Shown: positions 37,558-46,595, counted from the stretch's first letter. The stretch is DNA of 64,000 nucleotides from Pseudomonas sp. C2B4 (GCF_013359695.1 NZ_JABFMU010000010.1:62001-126000), one strand, 5' to 3'. Notes: a model not told the origin generated them from the letters alone. A program made the numbers and translations.

Positions 37558-37859
37558 GCGGTACTCCTCGAGAGGGTCACGTCGAAATATTTGTGAAAGT
37601 CTTAAAACATTTCGAGAAGCGATTATCAAACGAGGTGAAAGTAATTTTCGTACAGAGGTAAGGGTTGTCGCTCAGAGATATGTGTTGTCGCAAATAATGA
37701 AAATAGCACCTGCGGATTTTCATCGAACCCGCACGCTCTGAAACAAGCTTTCGTTTAATTTCCACCACTCTGTAACAGCATCGCTACATCGCTCTCTAGT
37801 GCTGTGTCGGGATGGCGCATCCGTCCTGCCTACACATTGAAAACACTGAGGACGTAACT
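37558..37859. promoter_or_regulatory. Divergent promoter region between the GntP-type operon and the bufferin operon
   Basis: About 300 AT-richer bases. A small palindrome, GAAAGTAATTTTC at 37637-37649, could be an RpiR operator for the minus-strand operon. On the other side, TGTAAC at 37771-37776 followed 17 bases later by CTCTA (37794-37798) resembles an ECF sigma promoter for the bufferin genes. Both readings are tentative. Confidence 0.35.
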
Positions 37860-38114
37860 ATGAGTTTCAAGAAAACCACCGGTGGTGCTGCTCTCGCTTT
37901 CGCTGCCGCGACGCTGTTTGCCGGTGTTGCCGCACAAGCCCAGGCCGCTGACGCGCCACAGGTTCACTGCTACGGCGTGACCTCCTGCAAAGGCATGAAC
38001 GACTGCAAGACCGCAGAAAACGCCTGCAAAGGCCAGGCTGTCTGCAAAGGTCACGGTTTCAAGGCCATGACCCAGGCCGAGTGCACCAAGGAAGGCGGCA
38101 AAGTCGGCGAGTAA
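37860..38114 (+). CDS. bufA: Bufferin-type RiPP precursor (DUF2282)
   Basis: An 84-residue exported peptide precursor. Residues 1-29 form a signal peptide ending in AQAQA. The mature part has six cysteines (37, 43, 49, 56, 62, 75) in the DUF2282 pattern VHCYGVTSCKGMNDCK. Members of this family, the bufferins, are modified at cysteines to thiooxazole-type groups by the neighbouring MNIO enzyme, exported to the periplasm and used to chelate copper. The ATG at 37860 fits the signal peptide. It is followed by the MNIO and DUF2063 genes. Confidence 0.88.
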   Translation: MSFKKTTGGAALAFAAATLFAGVAAQAQAADAPQVHCYGVTSCKGMNDCKTAENACKGQAVCKGHGFKAMTQAECTKEGGKVGE

Positions 38115-38180
38115 CCGACTGTCAGTTCCTCCGCAGTGGCCCGGTCAGCTACTGCGGCATCCCTTGTCAAGGAGCCCCCG

Positions 38181-39026
38181 ATGCCTGCCTGTTTATCGAG
38201 CCCAGCTTATGGCCTGGGTCTGCGCAGTGTTTATTTCCAACAAATTCTCGACTCGTCGCCGCCGGTGGATTGGTTCGAAATCATCTCCGAAAATTTCATG
38301 GTTCAGGGCGGCAAAGCGCTGTACTACCTGGACGCTATCGCCGAACGCTACCCCGTGGTCATGCACGGCGTGTCCTTGTCCATCGGCGGGCCCCATGCGC
38401 TCGATCCCGAGTATTTGAATCAACTCAAGCGGCTGGCCGACCGGGTCAGACCCGCCTGGATTTCTGATCATCTGTGCTGGAGCCGCGGCGACGCCCACCA
38501 GTTGCATGACCTGCTGCCCTTGCCTTACACCGAAGAAAGCCTGCGTTACGTGGCCGCTCGGGTGCAGAAGGTCCAGGACTTGCTTCAGCGGCCCCTGGTC
38601 CTGGAGAACGTTTCCAGCTATGTGCGTAACGCCGAGGATACGTTCAGCGAATGGGAGTTTCTGGATCTGCTCAGTCGTCAGAGCGGATGTGAGCTATTGC
38701 TGGACATCAACAATGTCTACGTCAGTTCCCGTAACCATGGCTTTGATCCGTTGACGTTCATTCATGGCCTGCCGGCGAACAACATTCGCCAGATTCATTT
38801 GGCCGGTCATAGCGATTACGGCGATTACGTGATCGACACCCACGATCAACCCGTGTGCGATCCGGTGTGGGCGCTCTATCAACAAACCCTCGAACATTTG
38901 GGACCGGTCGCGACCTTGCTGGAGCGCGATGACCATTTTCCACCTTTCGAAGAACTGCTGGCCGAGCTGCAAAAAGCCCGAGAGTTGGGTGGCCACGCAA
39001 TGGCCAGGAGACAGGCATGCGCCTGA
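38181..39026 (+). CDS. bufB: MNIO (DUF692) multinuclear iron oxidase, RiPP-modifying enzyme
   Basis: A 281-residue TIM-barrel enzyme of the DUF692 or MNIO family that uses two or three iron atoms to oxidise cysteines of the precursor peptide. The metal-ligand blocks are intact: EIISENFM (about 33-40), VMHGVSLSIGG (His62), ISDHLCWS (Asp96, His97), ENVSSY (Glu142), LLLDINNVYV (Asp175, Asn177), IHLAGHSDYGD (His206) and DTHDQPV (His221). AAGGAG precedes the ATG at 38181. It overlaps the partner gene by ten bases. Confidence 0.92.
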   Translation: MPACLSSPAYGLGLRSVYFQQILDSSPPVDWFEIISENFMVQGGKALYYLDAIAERYPVVMHGVSLSIGGPHALDPEYLNQLKRLADRVRPAWISDHLCWSRGDAHQLHDLLPLPYTEESLRYVAARVQKVQDLLQRPLVLENVSSYVRNAEDTFSEWEFLDLLSRQSGCELLLDINNVYVSSRNHGFDPLTFIHGLPANNIRQIHLAGHSDYGDYVIDTHDQPVCDPVWALYQQTLEHLGPVATLLERDDHFPPFEELLAELQKARELGGHAMARRQACA

Positions 39027-39805
39027 ACGATTGGCAACGCGCCTTTGAAGACTATCTGCTGGGTGAGTCGCCTGCCTGCCACGCGCACCTGAGCACAAGC
39101 CTGATCGGTGGCCCGACACTGAATGTCGACACGGGCCTGGCGATTTATCACAACGCCTATCGGGCTCGCCTTCAAGAAGTCATGCGAAGCGACTTTCCAA
39201 CCCTTTGGCATTGGCTGGGCGATGAACAATTTGAACAGCTTGCCGCGAGCTACCTGCAACAATCACCGTCCGCCCACTACAACCTGCGTTGGCTGGGAAA
39301 AGGTTTCGCGGCGTTCATTTGTCAGCATTTGATACCCGGGCAAAGCGCGCCACTGGCAGAACTGGCCGGGCTTGAATGGGCCTTCACCCTGGCCTTCGAT
39401 GCGCCATCGGGTGTGCCATTGACGGTGCAGGACATGACTGACCTGCACCTTGAAGAATGGCCGGAACTGCGAGTCAGGGCGGTACCGTCCTTGCAGCAGG
39501 TCGACTGCGAATTCAACAGTATTTCACTGTGGCGAGCGGTCAAGGACGCGTCCGGGTTTCCGGGTAGCTGCGCGCTGGATCAACCGCAGACCGTCGTCAT
39601 CTGGCGTGCCGGGATGACTTGCCAGTTTCGCAGCCTTGAGTCCTCGGAGTCGGCCGCGTTAAACCGCATGATTCACGAAGGCTGGAGCTTTGCCCAACTG
39701 TGTACGGAGCTGGCCGTCACCCTGGATGAAATGGCGCCAATGGTCGCGGCGAGCTGGTTGAAACAGTGGGTTCTCGACGGCTGGGTTGAGCGCCAGGTTC
39801 CCTAG
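39017..39805 (+). CDS. bufC: DUF2063-family partner protein of the MNIO enzyme
   Basis: A 262-residue protein whose N-terminal half is the DUF2063 domain (WQRAFEDYLLG, then IYHNAYRARLQEVMRSDFPT, then LAASYLQQSPS). Such proteins bind the precursor leader and help the MNIO enzyme. The C-terminal half is a winged-helix-like region. Its stop codon shares the CTAG at 39802-39805 with the stop of the convergent SulP gene. The DoxX-like gene that often ends such operons is absent. Confidence 0.88.
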   Translation: MRLNDWQRAFEDYLLGESPACHAHLSTSLIGGPTLNVDTGLAIYHNAYRARLQEVMRSDFPTLWHWLGDEQFEQLAASYLQQSPSAHYNLRWLGKGFAAFICQHLIPGQSAPLAELAGLEWAFTLAFDAPSGVPLTVQDMTDLHLEEWPELRVRAVPSLQQVDCEFNSISLWRAVKDASGFPGSCALDQPQTVVIWRAGMTCQFRSLESSESAALNRMIHEGWSFAQLCTELAVTLDEMAPMVAASWLKQWVLDGWVERQVP

Positions 39806-41244
39806 GTTTCGTCTCCCGCCCGCTTGATCATCTGCTTGCAACGCTCTGAAAGATGAAACACACGCACCTGCTTGCCCGCCTTCACATAGCGTTCACGCAG
39901 TGTTTTGAGCGCCGCAATCGCCGAGTAATCGACGAATCTCAGGTGGCGACAGTCCAGGGTCACCTGAGCCGGGTCGCTGGCCGGATCGAACTGATTGAGA
40001 AACGGTGTTGTCGAGGCGAAGAACAGCGTGCCGTGCACGCGATAGGTTTTGCTGCCATCGGTTTCCAGGTGGGCATCGGCATACAGCTCGCGGGCCTGTT
40101 GCCAGGCGAAATTCAGCGCCGCGATGATGATCCCGCACAGCACGGCGGTGGCCAGGTCGGTAAACACCGTGATCACCGTCACCGCAATGATCACCAGCAC
40201 ATCATTGAGCGGCACCTTGTTGACCACCCGCAGCGAGGCCCAGGCAAAGGTCTGCTGCGACACCACAAACATCACGCCGACCAGCGCCGCCAACGGAATG
40301 CGCTCGATCAGCGGCGACAGGAACAGGATGAACAGCAGAATCGACACCCCGGCCACCGCCCCGGACAAGCGACCACGCCCACCGGAGCTGAGGTTGATCA
40401 CCGTCTGACCGATCATCGCGCAGCCCCCCATGCCGCCGAACACACCGGACACCATGTTCGCCGCCCCCAGCGCCACACATTCGCGATCCGGATAGCCACG
40501 GCTCTCGGTGACTTCATCGGTGAGGTTCAGGGTCAGCAGGGTTTCCAGCAGACCGACCAGCGCCATCAGGATCGCGTAAGGGGCGATGATGCCCAGGGTT
40601 TCCAGGTTCCACGGAATATCCGGAAGAGCGAACGTCGGCAAGCCACCGGCAATGTGCGCCATGTCGCCGAGGGTGCGGGTCGGCAAGCCGAGCAGAAACA
40701 CCGCCAGGCCCACCCCCAGGATCGCCACCAGTGCCGGTGGCACGGCGCGGGTCAGCCGCGGCATCAGGTACACGATGGCCATCGTCAGCAGCACCAGCCC
40801 GACCATCATGTACAGCGGCGTGCCGCTCAGCCAGGTGTCACCGTTCTTGAAATGCTCCAGTTGCGCCAGGGCAATGACGATCGCCAGGCCATTGACGAAG
40901 CCGAGCATTACCGGGTGCGGGACCATGCGTACCAGTTTGCCGAGCTTGAGCAAGCCGAACGCCGACATGATCAACCCGCCCAGCAACACAGTGGCCAACA
41001 GGTACTGCACACCGTGTTGCACCACCAGCGCGACGATCACCACCGCCATCGACCCGGCGGCGCCGGACACCATGCCGGGCCGACCACCGAACAGCGCGGT
41101 CAGCGTGCAGATGATGAACGCGCCATACAGCCCCATCAGCGGATTGAGGTGAGCCACCAGCGCGAAGGCGATGCATTCGGGCAGCAGGGCAAATGACGTG
41201 GTGAGCCCGGCCAGGGCATCGGCGCGCAGGTTTTTAGATTTCAT
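39802..41244 (-). CDS. SulP-family anion transporter with STAS domain
   Basis: An inner-membrane transporter of 480 residues with about 10-12 hydrophobic segments (LTTSFALLPECIAFALVAHL at the start, GGMGGCAMIGQTVINLSSGG in the middle), followed by a C-terminal STAS domain (VTLDCRHLRFVDYSAIAAL). SulP members carry sulfate, bicarbonate or dicarboxylates; the substrate cannot be fixed from sequence. Confidence 0.9.
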   Translation of the reverse strand: MKSKNLRADALAGLTTSFALLPECIAFALVAHLNPLMGLYGAFIICTLTALFGGRPGMVSGAAGSMAVVIVALVVQHGVQYLLATVLLGGLIMSAFGLLKLGKLVRMVPHPVMLGFVNGLAIVIALAQLEHFKNGDTWLSGTPLYMMVGLVLLTMAIVYLMPRLTRAVPPALVAILGVGLAVFLLGLPTRTLGDMAHIAGGLPTFALPDIPWNLETLGIIAPYAILMALVGLLETLLTLNLTDEVTESRGYPDRECVALGAANMVSGVFGGMGGCAMIGQTVINLSSGGRGRLSGAVAGVSILLFILFLSPLIERIPLAALVGVMFVVSQQTFAWASLRVVNKVPLNDVLVIIAVTVITVFTDLATAVLCGIIIAALNFAWQQARELYADAHLETDGSKTYRVHGTLFFASTTPFLNQFDPASDPAQVTLDCRHLRFVDYSAIAALKTLRERYVKAGKQVRVFHLSERCKQMIKRAGDET

Positions 41245-41333
41245 GGGGGAGACCGCGGGAGTAGCGAGATAAGAGTGTGCGGATGTTACGGAATCGAGGG
41301 CAGCCCGGCCAGCTTATGCGCCTTCAGAAATGC

Positions 41334-41390
41334 CTTCGCGAGCAGGCTCGCTCCCACAAGTCAAATGTGGGAGCGAGCCTGCTCGCGAAG
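41334..41390. repeat. REP pair (inverted)
   Basis: Two inverted units with GCGAGCAGGCTCGCTC and GAGCGAGCCTGCTCGC lie a few bases apart, between the SulP gene and the epimerase-like gene. Confidence 0.88.
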
Positions 41391-41415
41391 AACGATGACG
41401 CGGTCTACAGCGAAC

Positions 41416-42309
41416 TCACACCATCTCGTTGCGAATCCACTCCACCACCGAAGTCCGCTTGGGCACCCACCCCAGCAACTCCCGCGCCAGCTTGCCGCGC
41501 ACCCGGCTGTTGGAGCCCAGGCCATAGTTGGCCATTTCATAACCCCATTCGGCTTCGGCCTCTTTCAGCGGCCAGTCTTGCGGCGTGCCCAGACCCAGCG
41601 CCTGCGCCATGGCCGTGGTCATGTCGATGAAGGAGGCTTCGCCGCTTTCGACGAAGTAGAAGGTGCCCGGGATGTTCTTCGTCAGCGCCAGCAGATACAG
41701 CGCCACCACGTCTTCAATGTGCACGTTGGACCAGATGTTCCGGCCGGTGCCGACATGGCGCACTACGCCACTCTTACGCGCCTGTTTCAGCAACCGCGGC
41801 AATTGCACGCTGTCGCGATTCACGCCCAGGCTGTGCCCGTAGATCAGGGTGTTGCAGATGACCGCCGAGTTCACGCCGTCTTTCGCCGCCGCGAGGATCA
41901 GGTTGTCGATGGCCACGCGAGCGGCCTTGTCGACGGTCGGCTCCGGCAGGTTGTCTTCGAAGTAGATGACGTCGCTGGATTTGCCGCCCGACGCATCGCC
42001 GACGATGCTCGAACCGCTGGTGTGCAAGAAGACTTTGTTGGAGCCGCGCAAGGCGTTGAGCAGGGCCTCGACCGCGCCGCGATGGTCGCTGCTGGCGGCG
42101 TTGATCACGGCGTCGGCGGCACGGGCCTGTTCGGCGAGCAATGTGCTGTCGTCAAGCGTGCCGATCACTGGCGTCATGCCCAGTGCATTCAACTCATCCG
42201 CTTGTTCGGCGTTGCGCACCAGGCCGGTGACCTTGTGACCGGCCTGTATCAGGCCCGTGGCGATGGAGCCGCCGATAAAACCGGCAACGCCGGTAACGAA
42301 TACGTTCAT
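41416..42309 (-). CDS. NAD(P)-dependent epimerase/dehydratase-family (extended SDR) oxidoreductase
   Basis: A 297-residue extended short-chain dehydrogenase starting MNVFVTGVAGFIGGSIATGL, with the nucleotide-binding GVAGFIG motif. The usual YxxxK pair is not evident; the region KSSDVIYFEDN and VDKAARVAIDNL suggests an atypical NmrA- or SDR-like oxidoreductase. GGGAG precedes the ATG at 42309. It is the last gene of a minus-strand group with a LysR regulator and an MdaB-like gene upstream. Confidence 0.83.
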   Translation of the reverse strand: MNVFVTGVAGFIGGSIATGLIQAGHKVTGLVRNAEQADELNALGMTPVIGTLDDSTLLAEQARAADAVINAASSDHRGAVEALLNALRGSNKVFLHTSGSSIVGDASGGKSSDVIYFEDNLPEPTVDKAARVAIDNLILAAAKDGVNSAVICNTLIYGHSLGVNRDSVQLPRLLKQARKSGVVRHVGTGRNIWSNVHIEDVVALYLLALTKNIPGTFYFVESGEASFIDMTTAMAQALGLGTPQDWPLKEAEAEWGYEMANYGLGSNSRVRGKLARELLGWVPKRTSVVEWIRNEMV

Positions 42310-42412
42310 GGAGAAACTCCCTGCGTTGATAAGTGATGCAACGAGTATCCGGGAGAGATCCCCGACGAAAAATCCCCGCCGACCCAATTCACTCTTGCGC
42401 AGGGATCACGAA

Positions 42413-43324
42413 TCAGTCCTTGAAGTCCGCGCTGGCGTACAGCGCCAGCTTGCTCTGGATGAAGTCCAGGAAACACTGGATGCGCAAGGCCAGCTGCGAG
42501 TTACGGTAGTACACCGCGTTGATCGGCTGGCGATAACCGCTGTTGAACTCGGCCAGCAGCACTTTCAAGCGCCCGGCACGAATGTCTTCGATGGTCATGT
42601 AGTGCGACAGGCTGGCGATGCCCTGGCCTTCCAGCGCCAGGTGGCGGATCGTCTCGCCGCTGGAGGCACTGAGCGACGCCTGGATCGGCCAACGATCACC
42701 GTGCACATAGCGCAACGGCCATTGGTTGAGCCCTTCGTTCTGGGTGAAGCCCAGCAAGGTGTGATTGGCCAGGTCAGCCACGGCCGTCGGCGTGCCGTGT
42801 TTTTCCAGGTAGGCGGGGCTGGCGACGATGTGTATCGGACTGCAACCCAGGGAACGGGCGTGCAGGGTCGAGTCGGCGAGTGTGCCGATACGGATGGCGA
42901 TGTCGGTGCTTTGCTCAAGCAGGTCGATGATCAGGTCATTGCTGTTGAGTTCGAGCTGGATCTCAGGGTAGAGCCGGCGGAACTCATCAATGTAGGGCAC
43001 GATGGCGTGCAGCATGAAAGGCGACGCCGCGTTGATACGCAAGCGCCCGGACGGCGTTTGCTGGCGAGAGGACAAACGCTCTTCGAGCTCATCCATCTGA
43101 TCGAGGATCAGCTTGGCTTGTTCGAAGAAATACTTGCCTTCTTCGGTAAGGTCCATGCGCCGAGTGGTGCGGTTGATCAACGTCGTATCGAGCTTGGCTT
43201 CCAGCCGCGACAGCGTGCGGCTGACCGCCGATGGCGTCTGTCCGACCTGCTCGGCGGCGGCCGAAATCGAACCGCACTCGATCACGCAGACAAAAATCTG
43301 CAACTCATCGGATCTGGCTTTCAC
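42413..43324 (-). CDS. LysR-family transcriptional regulator
   Basis: A 303-residue LysR regulator. Residues 1-60 carry the HTH (CVIECGSISAAAEQVGQTPS, AVSRTLSRLEAKL), and the rest is the periplasmic-binding-like effector domain (GRLRINAASPFMLHAIVPYI). It lies between an SDR oxidoreductase gene and an MdaB-like gene on the same strand and may control either. Confidence 0.9.
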   Translation of the reverse strand: MKARSDELQIFVCVIECGSISAAAEQVGQTPSAVSRTLSRLEAKLDTTLINRTTRRMDLTEEGKYFFEQAKLILDQMDELEERLSSRQQTPSGRLRINAASPFMLHAIVPYIDEFRRLYPEIQLELNSNDLIIDLLEQSTDIAIRIGTLADSTLHARSLGCSPIHIVASPAYLEKHGTPTAVADLANHTLLGFTQNEGLNQWPLRYVHGDRWPIQASLSASSGETIRHLALEGQGIASLSHYMTIEDIRAGRLKVLLAEFNSGYRQPINAVYYRNSQLALRIQCFLDFIQSKLALYASADFKD

Positions 43325-43376
43325 GTGTGTTCCTTATCGATAGCCCTGCGCAATTCACCCTGTTGGAGAGGACCCA

Positions 43377-43496
43377 TGTGGCGAGGGGATTTATCCCCGT
43401 TCGGCGGCGCAGCAGCCGTAATAGCGGCAATTCGATTCATCTGAACGAATGCTGGGGCCGCTGCGCAGCCCAACGGGGATAAATCCCCTCGCCACA
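43377..43496. repeat. Long inverted repeat with perfect 25-base arms
   Basis: The left arm (43377-43401, with GCGAGGGGATTTATCCCCG) and the right arm (43472-43496) are exact reverse complements. The 70-base centre can also partly pair (CGGCGGCGCAGCAGCCG and GGCCGCTGCGCAGCC). A half-site follows near 43530. It is the same repeat family as at 28351-28485. Confidence 0.88.
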
Positions 43497-43557
43497 AAAG
43501 CCCATCACCACAAAAACCCAATCGCCACAGGTTCAGGCTTTCGATAGTAGCCGAGCG

Positions 43558-44148
43558 TTACGCCTTAAGGCCAAACACCTCGGTCAAATGCTGCTCGTAA
43601 CGCGCCACATCGCCTTCGATGTCCGGGCGTTTCATCACGTCCACGCACAGGAACGTCGGCAAACCGGTCATGCCGAGGAACTCGTTGGCCTTGTGGAACG
43701 GGAAGTACACCGCATCAACGCCCTTGGCTTCGAAGAAGTCGGTCGGGTCGTCGAACGCTTGCTTCGGGGCGTTCCAGGTCAGGGACAACATGTACTGCTT
43801 GCCCTGGATCAGGCCGCCGCTGCCGTATTTCTGCGACGCATCGGAACGGGTGCGACCGTCGCTGGCGTAGAGGCTGCCATGACCTTCGGTGAAGACTTCG
43901 TCGATGTACTTCTTGACGGTCCACGGCGCGCCCATCCACCAGCCGGGCATCTGGTAGATGATCACATCGGTCCAGAGGAATTTGGCGACTTCTTCGGCGA
44001 CGTCATAGCCCTCGTCGATGAAGGTGGCTTTGACATCCACGCCGCCACGGTCCAGCACGCTCAACGCGGCTTCATGCAGGGTGGTGTTGTAGCGGCCATC
44101 GGAGTGGGCGAATTTTTTACCGCCATTGAGCAACAGGACTTTTTTCAT
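43558..44148 (-). CDS. mdaB: NAD(P)H quinone oxidoreductase, MdaB family
   Basis: A 196-residue flavodoxin-fold protein of the MdaB (modulator of drug activity B) type. It starts KKVLLLNGGKKFAHSDGRYN, with VIIYQMPGWWMGAPWTVKKY near residue 65 and LPTFLCVDVMKRPDIE near the end. It reduces quinones with NAD(P)H and FAD in two-electron steps. It is divergent from the small monooxygenase-like gene. Confidence 0.88.
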   Translation of the reverse strand: MKKVLLLNGGKKFAHSDGRYNTTLHEAALSVLDRGGVDVKATFIDEGYDVAEEVAKFLWTDVIIYQMPGWWMGAPWTVKKYIDEVFTEGHGSLYASDGRTRSDASQKYGSGGLIQGKQYMLSLTWNAPKQAFDDPTDFFEAKGVDAVYFPFHKANEFLGMTGLPTFLCVDVMKRPDIEGDVARYEQHLTEVFGLKA

Positions 44149-44311
44149 GAGGGTTCTCGGGAAGGGTCAGAAATTGGATGGCGGCAGAGTACCGATCTGC
44201 CTCGCGCGGAATAAGCGCCCATATCGCAAAAATCATTTGACCCACACGCACGAATCAATTGGCGATTGTTGCCTTAGACTGCGGCCAATTCTGTCCCAAG
44301 GAGATCGTTTC

Positions 44312-44626
44312 ATGAGTGAACTGCAAGGCTTCATCCTGCACGCCAAGACCCGCCCGGAAAAATCCGACGCCTTCGAAGCGTTTTTCAGCGGTTATGTAGA
44401 AGCCAGCCGCGCCGAACCTGGCTGCATCGAGTACCACATGCTGCGCGACAAACAGGACCCGACCCTGTTTATCTTCTACGAGATCTGGCAGTCCCAGGCC
44501 CATCTCGACGTGCACTCGAACCTGCCGCACATGAAGGCGTTTCTTGCTCAGCGCGATGAGTACCTGGAGCGGGATTTCGAGATCCGCGCCATCGAGATGA
44601 TCAGCCCGTCGTCCGCTACCCGCTGA
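44312..44626 (+). CDS. Antibiotic biosynthesis monooxygenase (ABM) domain protein, putative quinol monooxygenase
   Basis: A 104-residue single-domain ABM protein: FILHAKTRPEKSDAFEAFF, then AEPGCIEYHMLRDKQDPTLF, then FYEIWQSQAHLDVHSNLPHM. It resembles YgiN, a quinol monooxygenase, and the YgiN-MdaB pairing here with the divergent mdaB gene supports a role in quinone redox cycling. AAGGAG precedes the ATG. It overlaps the end of the convergent TauE/SafE gene by 11 bases. Confidence 0.88.
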   Translation: MSELQGFILHAKTRPEKSDAFEAFFSGYVEASRAEPGCIEYHMLRDKQDPTLFIFYEIWQSQAHLDVHSNLPHMKAFLAQRDEYLERDFEIRAIEMISPSSATR

Positions 44627-45380
44627 TCAGCAAATGGCCGCCGAGCAATCCAAGGCCAATGAAAAAGACGCGCTTGAACAACACGGCGCTGATCCGCTGG
44701 CGCAGCCACTGCCCGAGCAGCATGCCGAGCACCGCCGGGATCAGCGCCAGCAACGACGCACTCAACTCGCCACCGCCAAGCGCGCCGCGCCATAACAGCC
44801 CGCCGGCCAGGGCCAGGGTCGAGACGGTGAACGACAGCCCCAGTGCCTGCACCAGTTCATCCTTGCTCAAGCCCAGCGCTTGCAGGTAGGGCACCGCCGG
44901 AATCACGAACACGCCGGTGGCCGAGGTGATAATGCCCGTCAGCATCCCGCACACTGGACCGAGCCAGCGCTCGCTGCCTCCACCTACACGCAGGGTCGGC
45001 AGGAACAGTCCGCTCAGCGCATAGAGCAACAACGCCGCGCCCAATCCCCGCACCACCCAATGCCCACCGGCCATGCCGATCCACAGCGTGCCCGCCCCAG
45101 TGCCCACGAAGATCGCCACCAGCATCGGCCATAACCGCTTGACCAAGCCGAGCAGATGACCGCCGAATGCCAGTTGCCAGACGTTGGTCAGCGTGGCCGG
45201 GATGATCAACAGCGCGGCAGCCTGTGACGGAGCCATAGCCAGACCAAGCAAGCCCATGGCGATGGTCGGCAGGCCCAGGCCGATGACGCCCTTGATCATG
45301 CCGGCCAGCAGGAAGGTGGCGATGACCAGCAATGAAAGGGCCAGGCCGAGGTTTTGGTAGAACGAGGCGAGTGTGTTCAT
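44616..45380 (-). CDS. TauE/SafE-family sulfite/organosulfonate exporter-like membrane protein
   Basis: A 254-residue inner-membrane protein with about eight hydrophobic segments. Typical family features are LAGMIKGVIGLGLPTIAMGL near residue 25 and the repeat SATGVFVIPAVPYLQALGL in the second half. The longer open frame begins inside a REP repeat and is rejected; the ATG at 45380 is used. It is divergent from a LysR gene that may regulate it. Confidence 0.9.
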   Translation of the reverse strand: MNTLASFYQNLGLALSLLVIATFLLAGMIKGVIGLGLPTIAMGLLGLAMAPSQAAALLIIPATLTNVWQLAFGGHLLGLVKRLWPMLVAIFVGTGAGTLWIGMAGGHWVVRGLGAALLLYALSGLFLPTLRVGGGSERWLGPVCGMLTGIITSATGVFVIPAVPYLQALGLSKDELVQALGLSFTVSTLALAGGLLWRGALGGGELSASLLALIPAVLGMLLGQWLRQRISAVLFKRVFFIGLGLLGGHLLISG

Positions 45381-45483
45381 GGGGCTATGGTGAGCCCGGA
45401 TGGGTCGGTTGAAAATCTGCCATATACTGAGGGTGCCTCTTCCATGGCAAGAGGCTGATGTATGAGTTGAGGCTTCCGGCGCC

Positions 45484-45550
45484 TTCGCGAGCAGGCTCGC
45501 TCCCACAGGGGGAGCGCATTTCAAATGTGGGAGCGAGCCTGCTCGCGAAG
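45484..45550. repeat. REP pair (inverted)
   Basis: Two inverted REP units lie in the short promoter region between the divergent TauE/SafE and LysR genes, which is unusual since most REP pairs here lie at gene ends. Confidence 0.88.
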
Positions 45551-45587
45551 GCGTCCATCCGGACAACACCTAATCCAGAGCCTGCCA

Positions 45588-46490
45588 ATGCACTTCGACC
45601 TCACCGACCTGCGCCTCTACCTGCACATCCTCGACACCGGCAACATCACCGCTGGCGCCTCACGCAGTCATCTGTCCCTCGCAGCGGCCAGTGCACGCAT
45701 TCGTGCCATGGAGGCCTCTCTGGGGATCGAGTTTCTCGAAAGAGGCCGGCGTGGCGTAACACCCACGCCTGCCGGCAAGGCCTTGGCCCAGCACGCCCGC
45801 ACCCTGCTGCAACAGGCCGACCGCATGCAGCAGGACCTGGCCGAGTACGCCAACGGCGTCAAAGGCCAGGTGCGCTTGCTGTGTAACACGACGGCGATCA
45901 CCGAGTACCTGCCGGAGTTGCTCGCCGACTTCCTGCGCGATCATCCCAACCTCGACATCGACTTGCAGGAATTACCCAGCTCGCGCATCACCCACGCCTT
46001 GCGCCAAGGCGCGGCGGATCTGGGCGTCGTCTCGGATGCCGTGGACACCCACGGCCTCGACACCCTGCCCTTTCGCGACGATCCGCTGGTGCTGATCATG
46101 CCGCCCGGGCATCCCCTGGCCGGTGGCGAACCGCCGAACTTCAGCGACACCTTGCAGCACCACTATGTCGGCCTGAGCGCCAACAGCGCCTTGGCGGTGT
46201 ACCTGGAAGAGCAGGCCTTGCACACGGGCCTGCGCATGCCGATCCGCATCCGCGCCGATGGCTTCGACGCGGTGATGCGCATGGTCGCTCACGGCGCCGG
46301 GCTGGGTATCGTGCCGCTGGCGGCGTTGCGGCGCCGGACTGCCGACCAACCGCTCGCAAACTTCGCGCTGAAAGAGCCATGGGCCCAGCGAAAATTACTG
46401 CTGTGCGCTCGCTCGTTCGATCACCTGCCTGCCTATGCCAGAGCCTTGCTCGAAGCGTTGCGCATGGCAAACCAGACCTGCAGCCCTTGA
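45588..46490 (+). CDS. LysR-family transcriptional regulator
   Basis: A 300-residue LysR protein with an N-terminal HTH (LHILDTGNITAGASRSHLSL, then AAASARIRAMEASLG) and a substrate-binding domain (VRLLCNTTAITEYLPELLAD). It is divergent from the TauE/SafE-type exporter gene and probably regulates it. The ATG at 45588 lies after the REP pair. Confidence 0.9.
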   Translation: MHFDLTDLRLYLHILDTGNITAGASRSHLSLAAASARIRAMEASLGIEFLERGRRGVTPTPAGKALAQHARTLLQQADRMQQDLAEYANGVKGQVRLLCNTTAITEYLPELLADFLRDHPNLDIDLQELPSSRITHALRQGAADLGVVSDAVDTHGLDTLPFRDDPLVLIMPPGHPLAGGEPPNFSDTLQHHYVGLSANSALAVYLEEQALHTGLRMPIRIRADGFDAVMRMVAHGAGLGIVPLAALRRRTADQPLANFALKEPWAQRKLLLCARSFDHLPAYARALLEALRMANQTCSP

Positions 46491-46595
46491 AAACAAAGGC
46501 TCAAACCAACGCCTGCCTGTATGACTAAGAGGTTGGCGAGAGTAATATCTGCGCTTTGAAATCAGGCCTGGCCACAACAAGCAGAAGGGAACCAG

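Noticed and set aside
44616..45569. N-terminal extension of the TauE/SafE protein to 45569
   Set aside because: The extension translates a REP repeat (SRAGSLPHLK and VGASLLAK peptides); the ATG at 45380 is the sensible start.
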